DNA from: Epiperipatus broadwayi
Taxonomy: Eukaryota; Onychophora; Udeonychophora; Euonychophora; Peripatidae
DNA: 64,000 bases
Reading direction: 5' to 3'
NCBI GenBank assembly: GCA_028023455.1
Contig: JAQFVV010000253.1
Coordinates: 874,469 to 938,468, forward strand
Shown: one piece after another, positions 11,690 through 23,242 of the stretch
How the letters are laid out: each line of letters opens with the position of its first letter
Numbering within the stretch: position 1 is the first letter of the stretch
Program-made: the position numbers and the translations under genes
The notes under the pieces: generated by a model
The model's input: the letters and a program-made list of their open reading frames with translations, nothing else
What the model was told of the DNA's origin: nothing
Database searches by the model: none

Positions 11690-12190
11690 GATGTATGAAA
11701 TTTATCATAGAAATGAATTGGAATAAGTGTTTTTGATAGAAATAATTTAATATTAAAATAAAATATATGCTTAAAAAATAAACTTTTTTAATAGACATAT
11801 TTTATGTTAACAGAAGAGCAATACAGAAACTTTAGGTCATTTAGTGAAATATGAAGAGAGATATGCTGGAAATGAAAAAAATACTAAAAGAGATTTTGAT
11901 TCTGAGCAGAAACAGTTATCACTGACATCAGTGAAATAATGAACAGACTGAAATAAATCTGATCTGGATATATTTTGAGAAAAGATGGCCAAAGACAGTC
12001 GAAGTCTGAAACAGGATATCAAAAAATTATAAAAGACTTATAATAAGACCATATGTGAGATGTATTGATTAAATAAGGTTGTTTATTGATATAAGAAAAG
12101 AGATTATTAAACAGAGAAATTAAATTAAACTTTGAAAAATCTTCATTTTTCAGATGGAGTATGATAATATGCTAATATATATATAATGTT
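11690..12190 (+). pseudogene. LINE 3' fragment with internal deletion (RTE-like)
   Basis: Two blocks match the RTE-like LINE of 23942-27154. Around 11696-11762 the DNA follows the segment that in the intact copy encodes the NHRIKLGWSAFGRNNLILK region, and from 11815 it follows the RAIQRLQTIQRSMER region and the downstream tail to 12175. The sequence between these blocks is missing. Frameshifts and stops are frequent. It ends near the ATATAT run at 12175-12185. A short internally deleted copy of the family, not translated. Confidence 0.6.
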
Positions 12191-12866
12191 TTCATGGTTG
12201 TGTGATATACATAAATGATTGTTTTTGGGACTAAATCATGTGTTATTTTGCATTACAAACTGAATGGGAATGCATCTAGCTATGGTTGGACCTAGGGTCT
12301 TCTGTTTTAGGATGTATTATGCAATGAAGTCCCCCACCAATGATCATGTCTACTTCAAATGAGCTATCACTAATTTCACACATTAAATTCAGATACAATT
12401 TAGGCTAATTCACCATATCTCACCCCTTTTTTGGATTCCATTACACTTCAGTATTCATACTCAAGGAGAATGTTGCCTTCAACTTTCTTCAGGAGTAAAT
12501 TTATCTTGTATAGCATCTACTGCACCTCTATAACTTAAAATACATCTAATCCTATTGCTCCATTAGCATGTACTAATAATATGTGTGTGCATAAATATAT
12601 ATAATCAACTAAGTTGATGTGTGGATGTGTGAAAGATTTGATAAACTAGAGAACAATTTATCTTCAATTAGATTAACAACTTTTATTTATAACAAATAGA
12701 AATTCAAACTCTGTTAACACAGTATAAAATAATAATAAAAAAATGTAATTACATATGTCTAATATGCATCTCTACCATATCAATGATTAAAATTCTCCAT
12801 TACTCCACCCAATATCCATGGTAAATATACATAAATAGGCATTCATTGTTTACAAAGCATGTTAAA

Positions 12867-12903
<37 letters not shown>

Positions 12904-15807
12904 TGAAGCTAGCTAACTAATTTATAGTACATAGAAACATATGTGTAAAAAGAGCCTATTGTCAAATTTTAATTGTTGATGTTCCATTTTCTTTAGGACC
13001 CCCTACCTATATATAATTGGTATGGTTGATAGAAAATAATATACAATAAGATTAGTCATTCATACTGAATAAACTAAAAATAACATTTGTTAATTAAAAT
13101 AAACAAGTAAACAATATAACACAAACTCTATCCTGTAATAGTGCATGTAATTAATATGGAATAATATCAAAAATTCTTACCTCATTCCATACTATGGTGG
13201 TGATAAATATTAAGTCACTGCATAGGGGACTAACCTGAACTTTATTGACAAAAATGAAACAAAAAATTTCATCTAGCTTAATAAACCTATCTCCCTGCAT
13301 TATGTTGCTTTTTATCATAATGGACTATTCCTACTGCAGACACATTGAAACTTCCAAGTGTGAGAGTGAAATAAAAATTGAATTCTACAAACATACAAAA
13401 CAAGAAGAATTAACACATAATAACTCAGATTTTGTTCAAACCCTCCTAATTAAAGTCTGTAAACCTAGTATCAATGCCTCTTGTGGATACAATCTATCAT
13501 CTCCTCATCATTCTCCTTTAATAAATCTTCCATCACTTGTTCAGATCCCTCTGCACGCTCCTGAAACAATGTTATTTCCCTTTTTGGCAGCTGCTTTCAT
13601 CCTGGATCCACTCAGACATTTCATATGAGGCATTTGGCACTTCTTTAGGCATTATGTATACAAGTGAATCAAATCATCATGATTTTTGGCAATTACAGAA
13701 GTGCTCTGGCTCTATGGCATATTTATCTAGACAGAATACATTGCTTAGTATTTTGTAATAAATTCCAATTTCCTTCAATTTATTATTTGGTAATGAGTGA
13801 AATTATACACAAGAAAATTTTGCTTCATCATTTATAAGTATATGCTGGGATATAATATTTCCTTTCCTTCTTATTCGATTGATAGGGCAGTCTTTTATCT
13901 TTGATTATCACCATAAAATTGTTTCAGTTTTTTTTGTTAAACTATTAAAATTTATCAACTTTCACTGTTTTAAATGTCAACTTTTAGCGCTATAAAAAAA
14001 AGTTTATATGAGACGGTATTTTTGAACATGTCATCCATCTTATCTTGCATTCTAACGTTTGATCTTGATATATTTACTGTGTGTGTTTGTCATATCCTTT
14101 GATAAAATACAAAAAAATGGTAGAAATGAGCTGGGTTTGCTTTTATACCATGCTCGGTTTCCGTTATTCGCTTGTGCATTTCTCATTGCTGCAGCTTTTT
14201 ATTGTTGAGTGAATTAATGGTTGTTACTGAAATTATTTAATAAAATTATGTAGCAAAATTACATAATAAAATTCTACTCTCATTTTCTAACACTTGGTTG
14301 TTTAGATATTGACTTGACATCGGGTCATCACCATGTCTATTAAGTTTATGTCTTTTCATAACATCTAACACATAGACAAAAGCTTATTGTTAATGTAGGT
14401 ATATATATATGAATGTCTTTTTAATTAGATTTTTACTTTCTATTGAAAAAGACTTTATTTATTTTAAATCTATCTTGATTTAGTAATTATTAAAATAAAC
14501 TTTTAATGCGTATATGTTTATATGTCTGTTTGCATAAAAAAAATTGATAATGCGTATCTAAACTTATTATCTCACTTTATGTTTCCAATGGATACATAAA
14601 CTCTGGTGTGGCCTGGATCGCAAGCTTCTCTTACATATATATATATATACAGAGAAGTCCATAGAAATGTTAACGTATGTGTGCGTGTTAAAAATAATTT
14701 TTAATTCTTTATAATAATATACTGTCAGTAATACAATTAAAAAATCGCCAAATCAAATTGATATAAATACTGGTATTTTATTAATATAAAACCAATTTTA
14801 AAATTGAGTTTCAAAATGTAATATAGTTTAAATTAAAAGGATTTTAATTTTAAAATGATTCAAAAAGAGAACTGCAAATAATTATCTATTAAAATCATGC
14901 ATATATTAATTTTTAATATTTTTTTATATATTGTACTTTATAATATGCGCAATAAAATAATTTAAATAACCTATACCTTCAAACGAGTTTTATATTATTC
15001 GTTAATTAGCTTCACCATCTAGACTCAAACTTGTGCATTATGTTTGTTTACATATATCATTTATATTTAAATGTATTTTTTATACGTTTTATATACTTCA
15101 ATGGCTTTCTAGAGTTCAAAATTGAACCTTAAAAAACTTTTAAAAAAAACATTATTTAAAAATAAATTATTTTTATTATATAGTTTTTATTAAGGAAATG
15201 CAAACTTTTCATAAATAAATGGACATTTTATTGACGTATTTATAGTTTGAAGTCCACATCAAACGTTTGGCATAGATTCGTAGAATGAAGCCAAAATTAA
15301 AAAGTACTTTAGTACTTTAAATGCAAAATCTAAATTATTATATAACGTTATAATTCTTATGTCGTCTATTATTTTAAACAAATGTTTAAATGTTTAACAT
15401 ATTTATTTATAAATAAATTTGTATAAAATTTTGTGAGCTTGAATAAATATACAAAGAAATAGACAATAAAGAGATAAATAAAAGCATAAATATTAATGAG
15501 TAAAAAAAATTACAAGGCAAAAAAATATAAAAATTAAACACATGAGTAAAACAATTAATAATTTAAAAAAATGGCAAAAATAATAAAATTAATGGAGTAG
15601 TTCTGATCATTGCGGTCGCTAATTTCAGAATTTGATATTTAAATATCAAAATTAACCACTACATCCCAAATTAAACAATTGGTAGTTTTAATCTTTTTTT
15701 CACTTTTTATTAACTTTCTTAGTCATTTGTAATGTTTTTTAACTGCTACCATTAGATGTAATTTCAATTTAGCCATATAAATCTATCAATCATAGAAGAA
15801 TATTGCT
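12191..15807. other. No gene recognised; one 127-codon open frame
   Basis: Contains a TA microsatellite (12869-12902) and AT-rich unique sequence. A block at 12230-12560 has more balanced composition but no recognisable product. At 13245-13628 a plus-strand frame of 127 codons exists; its start resembles a hydrophobic signal (LSPCIMLLFIIM) but the rest has no domain I know and no codon bias is apparent, so I treat it as chance or as a shadow. Between 14 and 15.8 kb only AT-rich sequence is seen. Confidence 0.4.
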
Positions 15808-16303
15808 ATATCTAGGAGCGATCTCTATGCTGCTCCACAGATTTAGGCTTATATAAAATTCACCTAATAACAATAAGCAACTTAGGATTATGATTTAATA
15901 GATTATTAATACAACTCATTGTAAGTATTTTAATTACAGATATATACATATTAACAATTTATATAAAGCATATATATTTATTACCTGAAGGCATTCGCAA
16001 ATAATAATAAAGGTCAGTCTGACCTGTTTATTTTCTAGACTTGCTTTGCCACATTCGGAGGCAAACCTCTTTACGATATTAGCTATCAAGGATAACACAC
16101 GATTACGCCCAGCATTGTTGTTGTTGCAGATACATTTGCACGTTTGTAGCTTCCACAAGCGTTTCTTGGTTCTTCCCCAGACCAATTCATCACTATTATT
16201 TATTGTCTAATGTTATTTATCTGTAGATGCATTTTGTTATATCAATAAAATCTTTTTTTTTAATTGTCAGTAATTAATTGGATTATTTTCTGATAGAATT
16301 CGG
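15808..16303 (-). repeat. Gypsy-B 3' LTR
   Basis: Aligns along its length with 17664-18210; shared words include TTAGGATTATGATTTAATAG, CAGTCTGACCTG/TAGTCTGACCTG and CAGACCAATTC. The outer limits are approximate because the two copies have diverged and the terminal TG/CA is not clear at this copy. Confidence 0.7.
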
Positions 16304-16379
16304 TTATGGATTTATATTTGCTGACTGATTTTCATTTCTATTAAATACCCTTTTATGACTATTTTTGTCTTTACCAGGT

Positions 16380-16911
16380 TTATTTATTCTTAATGCCCTT
16401 TTTTATTGCCGAATTCACAATGTTCGTTTTTGTGAATACAGTCACTGGCTTTATGGCCAGCTTTTTGGCAACAAAAACAGATAGAGTATTATTACTGCTA
16501 TCATTATTTTTTTACATTTGTAAATCCCTTCTTTTTTGGTTTAAATCTTACAAATGTATGTTTGTATTTTATCTTGAATTTTACCTTTGCAAATTCTCTT
16601 GATTGCTCAAGAACCAATTCATGGTCTATGCCACATTTTATAGCTTTGCTATATTTAATTTCATTATCATCTAACAGCTATTGTCATAAACTGTCACTTC
16701 TCATCCCCCACAGAAATTGGTCAAGAAGAAACTGATCAAGAAATAAGCCATGTATACAATTTTTTGCAAGATCCCAAAGGGCTATATCGTAATTTTCAAT
16801 TTTTTCATTTCTGCCTTGATAAAAAAGATAATTCTCATGAGTATCAGGTTCACAGAACCTATTAGTAGCCTTTATTACTTCTTTTCCTGCAAAATACAGT
16901 AGTGATGCAAC
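16380..16911 (-). pseudogene. Gypsy-B gag, nucleocapsid side
   Basis: On the minus strand a C-x2-C-x4-H-x4-C zinc knuckle (CFCCQKAGHKASDC) is readable at 16479-16438. It is nearly identical in plan to the one in Gypsy-A (CFCCGKKGHKTTDC). Upstream coding similarity to the Gypsy-A gag continues to 16911, where it is cut by the hAT-type insertion, and resumes at 17466. Gag packages the element RNA into virus-like particles; the knuckle binds the RNA. Stops and frameshifts make this a dead gene. Confidence 0.65.
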
Positions 16912-17465
16912 CAGGGTGACCAGATGTCCCGATTTTGGGGGATTTGTTCCAATTTTTGATTACATGTTCCAGTGTCCCTAAAATATCTTTTTGGGACCAT
17001 TGTATGTCCCAATTTTCAAATACTCACAATTATTATTTGTCTTACATAAATAATTTATTGCAAAAATGATAGTTTCTTGGCCCTCTCTGTCTATTATAAA
17101 AACTTCAAACAAATTCCAACGCCAAAACAAAAACCACCATTAGGTTATATGGCCAGGTTCTCAAGCTAGATGTGTTCTAACATCTAACCTCACCTTGGAG
17201 CATGGATAGTTGGATTTTTATAGGCTAAAATTTGAACTGCACTTGCACCTGCTTTGATTGACAGTGTAGTTTTACTAGTTCTTTGAAGATATTAATTTTC
17301 TATAGTGATAAAATTAATAGGAATATTAATAACCCTAAACAATAGACAACATGCCAAAAAGTAAGTGTACTTACAACCATGAATATACACAGGAATGAAG
17401 TTTTATAAAAATGGTCATTATGTCCTGATTTTTTATTGAACCAGTTTGATCATCCTAGATGCAAC
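16904..17465. repeat. 8-bp target duplication GATGCAAC
   Basis: GATGCAAC occurs immediately on both sides of the inserted element (16904-16911 and 17458-17465). An 8-bp duplication is the signature of hAT transposition. Removing the insert plus one copy restores continuous similarity to the Gypsy-A gag. Confidence 0.85.
16912..17457 (+). mobile_element. Non-autonomous hAT element inserted in Gypsy-B gag
   Basis: 546 bases with ends CAGGGTGACCAGATGTCCC (left) and, reverse complemented, TAGGATGATCAAACTGG (right), an imperfect inverted pair of the hAT type, and the 8-bp duplication described separately. Near the right end ATG at 17351 opens a 15-codon frame beginning MPKSKCTYN before a stop; this resembles the first residues of some hAT transposases (MPKRKC-type starts), so the element may be an internal-deletion derivative that kept only the transposase start. 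It moved after Gypsy-B had inserted. Confidence 0.8.
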
Positions 17466-17640
17466 TTTAATTTTCTCATCTTCAACTTTATTAATGAAGA
17501 GATGTTTCTTAGTGTGTGTAGAACATAAAAAGGCCAATTATTGGTGTCACTGACATTAAATTCACCAACTGACAATTGCATTATAGCAGAACATTTAATA
17601 TTTATTATCTTGATAATTTACCCTTTTTTAGCTTGTTTCA
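17466..17640 (-). pseudogene. Gypsy-B gag, N-terminal side
   Basis: Minus-strand similarity to the capsid-side part of Gypsy-A gag (23040-23160), for example the INKVEDE-like reading near 17480-17500. It lies between the hAT-type insertion and the primer site, as expected for the start of gag. Decayed. Confidence 0.5.
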
Positions 17641-17662
17641 GGTTCGACTTATGAATGCGCCA
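17641..17662 (-). other. Gypsy-B primer-binding site
   Basis: On the minus strand, one base after the 5' LTR end, TGGCGCATTCATAAGTCG begins with TGG as expected for pairing to a tRNA 3' CCA. The plus-strand complement continues back to GGTTCGA, the T-loop consensus. Position and TGG start support the call; the tRNA species is not identified. Confidence 0.55.
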
Positions 17663-17663
17663 A

Positions 17664-18210
17664 TGTAGAGGAGCGATTCCTACACTGCCAATCAGACATA
17701 GGCTTATATAAAATTGATCTGGTAACAATAATACTACTGTAGCAACTTAGGATTATGATTTAATAGAATATTAATACAACCATTATAAGAATTTTAATTA
17801 CAGATATACAATTTTTATAAAGTATATATATTTACCTACCCAACGCCTTCTCAAATAACAGTAAAGGTTAGTCTGACCTGTTTAATCTCTAGTCTTGCTT
17901 TGCCATGTTCAGAGGCAACTCTCTTTGCAATATTATCTATCAAGGCTAACACACAATCACTCCCGGCATCGTTGTTGTAGCAAATACATCTGCACGATTG
18001 TAGCTACCACAAGCAAGTGTTCCTTGTATTTTACCCAGACCAATTCTTCACTACTACTTAATTATTAGAGTTCCTGTTCTAATTGATTGGGTCACTTAGA
18101 TCCTGCTAACATTGTGTAATGTTATTTATCTGTAGATGCATTCGGTTACCGGTAATATTTTTTTTTAATTGTTACTAATTAATTAGACTATTTTTTGATG
18201 AAATTCTGTT
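17664..18210 (-). repeat. Gypsy-B 5' LTR
   Basis: Right-hand copy of the LTR. In plus orientation it starts TGTAGAGGAGCG and borders the primer site. It carries an insertion around 18060-18110 relative to the left copy. The outer limit is approximate. Confidence 0.7.
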
Positions 18211-18380
18211 GTCTCTTTTGCTCTTTAGGAATTTAATTAAGATTGTTTCCTGAATTTATAATTAATCTTTTAGTAGTATTAATTATTTTAATTATTGCTT
18301 CAATCAGTTTTAATTTAACATTTTACTTCAATTTATTACTCAACTTTTTACCACTTTAAATGTGTATGTATTTCACATAC

Positions 18381-18454
18381 TGTTATGTATGTGTATAATT
18401 AAAATACACATACACACAAAATAATAATAGTAAATATTAAATCTCTATTTACAA
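18381..18454. repeat. Inverted LTR-end piece outside the 3' LTR
   Basis: The first 58 bases (18381-18438, starting TGTTATGTATGTGTATAATT) are a perfect reverse complement of the opposite LTR end (19213-19270). The 5' LTR has no such extension at its inner end: there TGTTAT (23269) directly follows the primer site. The piece lies inside the candidate CATAC duplication. Confidence 0.8.
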
Positions 18455-19270
18455 TGTTATTTCCGCCAGTTATAATACTCACTGGCAAATAATCTATGCA
18501 GTAAGCTAACCCTTGCCCTGACTATATATGCATACAATAATTTTAGCACAAAGACTAACGCCGGTGGAATAAGAAAACAGATTTAATTATAATACACTAA
18601 TATATACATATTTACAATAATACATTTAAACAATCATAATCTATTTATATTAACAAACCCGAAGGTATACAAAAATAATAATGAAGATCTATGTGACCTA
18701 CTTTATAATCCCTATACTGACTCTTGGACGTTCGGAGGCCAGCTGTCCGCTCTGGGGCTACCATGCTAAATAAACGACGTTCAGCACCTTTCCCAGTTCA
18801 TCTGCATCAGTAGAGCTCCCAGTTTTAAGTGTCAAATGCTTTACACTTTCACTCATTTTTTCAGTCCTAATGTTCTGGATTTGATTGGTCAAATCTTGTC
18901 CGTACTGGTCAGATCAATCCCTCCCAGTTTATCTTTAGGCTTAAGTTTTACTTTGATTGATTACCCTTTGCAGTTCAATTGCTTTTTAATTAATCATCTT
19001 GTTTATCTGCAAAGTTCCTTCATTAATTAACCTCCCTATCTAAAAGGATTTGTTTACATGTTGTTTTAAAAAATAACACAGCTATTAAAGTATAATATTA
19101 TTTTAAATTAACAAAGTATTTTTATCTTCACATATATTATATATATAACTTATGTATGTATATGCAATAAATTATACACATACATATGTTTAAATATTAA
19201 TTCCCTATTTACAATATTTACTATTATTATTTTGTGTGTATGTGTATTTTAATTATACACATACATAACA
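18455..19270 (-). repeat. Gypsy-A 3' LTR
   Basis: 816 bases, bounded by TGTTAT and ATAACA, aligning with 23269-23941 plus 27155-27285. The high similarity between the two copies outside the LINE insertion suggests a moderately young element. In sense orientation it begins TGTTATGTATGTG directly after a purine tract. Confidence 0.85.
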
Positions 19271-19283
19271 ATATTTCCCCCAA
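19271..19283 (-). other. Gypsy-A polypurine tract
   Basis: On the minus strand TTGGGGGAAATAT directly precedes the LTR start, the position where plus-strand DNA synthesis is primed in LTR retroelements. Confidence 0.65.
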
Positions 19284-19619
19284 TTTCGAAAATTATTTGT
19301 TAGTCTTTGGACTTAAAATATAATTATTTAAATATCTGGGAGGGTTTATTTTCCTTTTTAGTCGGTGCCATGAATTATTTTCCATTTGTAGTGGTGATTT
19401 CTCTATAGGCAAAATGTTTAATTGAAAATTAGTTTCTTGAGTGGCGCAAATTTCTGGTTTATTATCATTTTTAGAGTCTCGTTGGTTTCTGTTGTGCTGA
19501 GATTTGGAATCCAGTCGTTACTTTTATTTCTCCATAGCTGGTTCACATGTTTTTTTAATATCTTACCATCGCCCATGCAAACTGTCATGACTTGTTTTGA
19601 CAGATGGCGAATAACTTCC

Positions 19620-20400
19620 CCTGAAAACCATCGATTTTTTAGTGTGTTCTTTACCCACCGTCTCTCTTACGGTTGGAATTTATATGAACAACTCTGTTGT
19701 TTGTCTCATTGTTTTGTTGGCACTATTTTTGCAAGTTTTGTTTGCAGTTTTCTGCCTAAATATATTTCCGCTGTGATTTTCCAGATTTGGCCACTGGAGT
19801 AAAATGCTGGTAGAGAAGAGCAGTCAATACAGCTTCGTTGATTTTCATTTCACCCATTTTTTTATAGCTGACTTGAGGCTTTGCACTGCTCTCTCAGCCA
19901 GTCCATTTGATTGTGGGTGGTATGGGGGTGTGAGTACATGTTTTATTCCCCAATCTTGCATTGCCTCTGTGAACTTTTCCAATGTGAAACTTGTTCCATT
20001 ATCTGAGAGTAAAGTTTCTGGGAATCCATGATGAGCAAAAATCTCATACAGAATGCTAACTATTACCTCTGTGCTGGTATTTTTCACTATTTTATACTCA
20101 GCCCATCCTGAATACGAGTCGACTATAACTAGAAATAAATGGCCTTTGAATGGACCACAGTGGTCTATATGGATTCGTTGCCATGGGTTGTCTGCTTTTG
20201 GCCATGTTTCAAAAGTCGATGGGGGTGCTTTAACACACTGTTGGAAGTTCTCACATTTCTTTTTATATCTTTCTATATCTACATTGATATTTGGCCATCA
20301 TATGATGCTATGAGCTAGGGCTTTTGCCCTCACAATGCCCAGATGTCCCTCATGAAGCAAGTTTAATATTTGTTGTCACTCCACCACAGGTATCAGCACT
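19620..20400 (-). pseudogene. Gypsy-A integrase
   Basis: The core is open from 20087 to 19845 (80 codons) and shows LLSDNGTSF and QSNGLAERAVQSL, the second aspartate and the glutamate of the D-D-E triad. Upstream, interrupted by stops, are an HEGHLG zinc-binding piece near 20360-20340, a C-x2-C-type pair (CENFQQC), and RIHIDHCGPF carrying the first aspartate near 20165. Integrase joins the element cDNA to the chromosome. TGA codons near 20376 and 20304 and later frame breaks inactivate it. The order after RNase H agrees with the Gypsy group. Confidence 0.85.
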
Positions 20401-20981
20401 TTGTCGCTCCTCAAAATGCATCCTTTACAAATGGATAGCTGTTCACGGGCATTCCATAATTGTTTGTGGAAAAAACTTGAATGTTTGTTCGGCCATCCTC
20501 CTCTTATCTTATTTATTATCCACTGATAGCCATCTTCTTCTGTCCATCGAGCTACAATTTTGCTATTTAGGTTTTGCTTTTGAAGTACATCTATATAATT
20601 TATTTCTCTTTCTAATACTATTGCTTCATCAAGATCAGGCATGTGTGATAACACATCTGCATGCCCAATTTGTTTTCCCTTTTTGTATTGCAGACTGTAA
20701 TCAAAGCTCATGAGAATGTTAAGCCAATGTAACATTCGGGGGCTTAAATGATCAGGTGTATGTTTATTTCCGAATATTCCCAGCAGTTGTATGTGATCGG
20801 TTATAATAGTAAATTTCCTCCCATATAGATATTGGTGGAATTTTTTCACTCTGAACCAAATTGCAAGTGCTTCCTTGTCCAATTGGCTATAGTTTTTTCT
20901 GCCTTGGACAATGTGTGTGAAGCATATGCTATAGGTCACTCTTCTGACTGGGCTGCGTGACTTAGTACTGCCCGACCCCAA
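20376..20981 (-). pseudogene. Gypsy-A RNase H domain
   Basis: A 201-codon minus-strand frame shows LDKEALAIWFRVKKF, FTIITDH and GHADVLSH, the conserved blocks of retroelement RNase H that follow the reverse transcriptase (E-x-E-x-L-A, T-D-H and A-D-x-L-S). The frame runs into the start of the integrase linker. The domain removes RNA from the RNA-DNA hybrid during replication. It is open by itself but disconnected from the reverse transcriptase upstream by frame changes. Confidence 0.85.
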
Positions 20982-21900
20982 ATTCAGATGTGTTGGTAGT
21001 CAACATAATTTCCAGATCACTGTTATAATGTACTAATAACTTCTCTGAAGTAAGCAGTGCTTTGGTGTGAATCAATGCTGTTTCTTCTTGTTCGTCCCAT
21101 TGTCATTTCTGGTTTTTCCTCAGTAGATTATATAAAGGAGTGGCTACACGGGCTTTTCCTTTTAAAAAAGTTTCAAAAAAATTCACCAGACCTAGGAAAG
21201 CTTGTAGTTGCTTTACATTTGTGGGTCTTGGTTCTTCTGCTACTGATTTAGCCTTTTTGGGGATGTGCCATTTCTCGATATAATGTGGCCCAGGAATTTA
21301 ATTTCCTTAGTTTTACAAATGCATTTTTCAGTATTCAGCTTTTTTCCAAACTCATTTAGCTGTTCACATATCTTATCTACTCGGTTTTTAAGTTCTTTGT
21401 CTGTGATCGCTGTTACAAGGATGTAATCAAAATATGGTATGATGCCATCTAATCCATTGAGGAGAGTCGATTTTCGACTGAAATATGCTAGGGGCCGATG
21501 TTATTCTGAATGAAGTCTTTTACATTCGTATAGCCCAAGATGTGTAGTAATTGTCAGTATTCTGGATGCTTCCTCTGTAACTGGTATTTGATGGAATGCA
21601 GCATTAAGGTCTAGCTTCACAAAGAAATTAGACTTTTTCAATGAAGTGATAACTTCTCTACTATTTGGTACAGGGTATGCACTCTTGTTTAATGCTTTAT
21701 TTACAGTTACCCAGTAATCCCCACACAAGTGTATCTGACCATTAGGTTTAGTTATGATTACTACTGGGGTGGCCCAATCTGACTTTTCCATGGGTTTCAA
21801 CACCCCTTTTTTGATGAGGTTGTTGATTTCTTTTTCTATTTTTACTTTCTGAGCAAACGGTACCTTTCTAGGTTTGCAAATTATGGGTAGAGCTGATTTG
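20982..21900 (-). pseudogene. Gypsy-A reverse transcriptase
   Basis: The N-terminal half is in an open frame ending at 21501, with WATPVVIITKPNGQIHLCGDY and FVKLDLNAAFHQI, which holds the first catalytic aspartate. After the frame break, PYFDYILVTA (near 21450) stands where Y/F-x-D-D is required, so the second aspartate of the pair is a tyrosine. KEIKFLGHIIS follows as expected. The enzyme copies element RNA into DNA; this copy cannot. Distinguished from the LINE enzyme by its Ty3/Gypsy motif set. Confidence 0.85.
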
Positions 21901-21989
21901 TTCATTTCTAATGATACCGGCTCAGTTTTAATAATTCCCAACTCCCCATTAAATAAATTTGGAAATTTGTTTTCCATTTCTTTTTCCAA

Positions 21990-22350
21990 TTCGACATGTT
22001 GTACGAATGTCAATCTAATCCCTAATTTATTAAACCACTCACGGCTGATTAATGGATTTATCGGGGTGTGTACTGTATATAACGGTAAATTGACAATTTT
22101 ACCCTCTACTCTACTTACTGGAGCTTTAACTATGCCCTTTATTTTAATAGCATTGCCATTTACATCTAATGCTTTCATGTCAGTTTTTACTATTTCGGGT
22201 TTTTGCTTACAATTTTTTGTAACGGTCTGCCAATCGCATAGTGAAATTAGGGTTAAACTGCTCCCGCTGTCCACTTCCATGTATATAGGGTGATCGTATA
22301 TTTTAACTTTTATAATTATTTTCTCATTAAGACTGGTTGCTGTATTGTTA
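21990..22350 (-). pseudogene. Gypsy-A aspartic protease
   Basis: In the same open frame as the first half of the reverse transcriptase (22691-21501), YMEVDSGSSLTLIS near 22290-22250 fits the retroviral-type aspartic protease active site D-S/T-G followed by a hydrophobic run. It sits between gag and reverse transcriptase as in other Gypsy elements and would cut the polyprotein. This frame overlaps the gag zinc-knuckle frame at 22471-22674, consistent with pol being reached by ribosomal frameshifting. Confidence 0.75.
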
Positions 22351-22439
22351 ATCATTGTAAACTGTTTTTCTTTTCCCTGTAATTTATGGTTATGACTGTT
22401 TCTTGTGTGTAGTGTTTCATTTTGTTCTCTCCAACATGT

Positions 22440-23166
22440 TTTGCCTATGCCCTTTCTTATTACATAATTTTCATTGTTCACATCTAAAATAGCAATCAGT
22501 GGTTTTATGCCCTTTTTTTCCACAACAAAAACAGATAACAGGGTTTCTACTATTACTGCCATTACTTTCATTATTTTCTGTGGATTTCTGTTCCACTGTT
22601 TTGAAAGTTTTGTAAACTTCAGTATGCTTATTTCCCCTGTTATTGAATTCTGCATATTTTTTGGACTGTTCCAAGACAAGCTCGTAGGCATTTGATTGCC
22701 TCCATGTAATCGAGATTAATTACTGACAGTAGCTGTTGCTGTAAGATGTCACTGTTTATGCCTGTCAGGAACTGTTCAAGAAGAGCTTCATCTAAGTAAG
22801 AACCATACACACAGTCTTTAGCTAACACTCGCAGTGCACAATCAAAATCCTTAATCATCTCATTTCTAGCTTGCAGACGATGGCAGAACTATAGTCTAGC
22901 AATGTGATGCAGAGGAGTGGGGTTAAAATAATTACCCAATTGCTCTTTGAAGTCACTGTACGAGCATTGCTCAGGGGTTAAAGCCAATTTGCAATTTTTA
23001 TAACCACTTTACCCGTGAAACATAATGTGACTATTTTATACTTATCGTCTTCGACTCTATTAATAAAAAAATACTTTTCTATGTGTTCAACATACAATGG
23101 CCAACTGCTCATCTCGTTTATGTCGAATTCGCCAATGGCCATATGCAATTTATCCATTATACCCAA
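22440..23166 (-). pseudogene. Gypsy-A gag
   Basis: Three minus-strand pieces. The N-terminal part (23166-22978) has FDINEMSSWPLYVEHIEKYF and a VEDDKYK segment typical of the capsid start of Gypsy gag. The middle (22858-22640) contains YLDEALLEQFLTGI, like the capsid C-terminal helices. The nucleocapsid (22674-22471) has a CFCCGKKGHKTTDC zinc knuckle (C-x2-C-x4-H-x4-C). The pieces lie in different frames, so the gene is broken. The product would form the particle that carries element RNA. Confidence 0.8.
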
Positions 23167-23242
23167 ATATTGTACTTAAAAAATTTCTTTGTATAAATGG
23201 TGAATAACAGCAATTTTAATACACACTACTCTAGCTTTACTA

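Larger units (their letters stand above)
15808..18210 (-). mobile_element. Gypsy-B: short Ty3/Gypsy copy with gag only
   Basis: Two direct copies of about 500-550 bases (15808-16303 and 17664-18210) bracket a gag remnant read on the minus strand, so the unit is LTR - primer site - gag - LTR in minus orientation. No protease, reverse transcriptase or integrase is found between gag and the left LTR, so pol has been lost. Gag resembles that of Gypsy-A next door. A hAT-type element (16912-17457) interrupts gag. It lies about 170 bases from Gypsy-A in the same orientation, so the two are related but separate insertions. Confidence 0.75.

Noticed and set aside
13245-13758. Plus-strand frames that might be a secreted protein
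   Set aside because: No domain, no splice-supported extension and no relative in the window; the length is possible by chance.
19422-20713. Several plus-strand open frames (75-129 codons)
   Set aside because: They are antisense shadows of the Gypsy-A integrase and RNase H on the minus strand.
21874-22293. Plus-strand frame of 139 codons
   Set aside because: Antisense of the Gypsy-A protease/reverse transcriptase frame, which has clear motifs.
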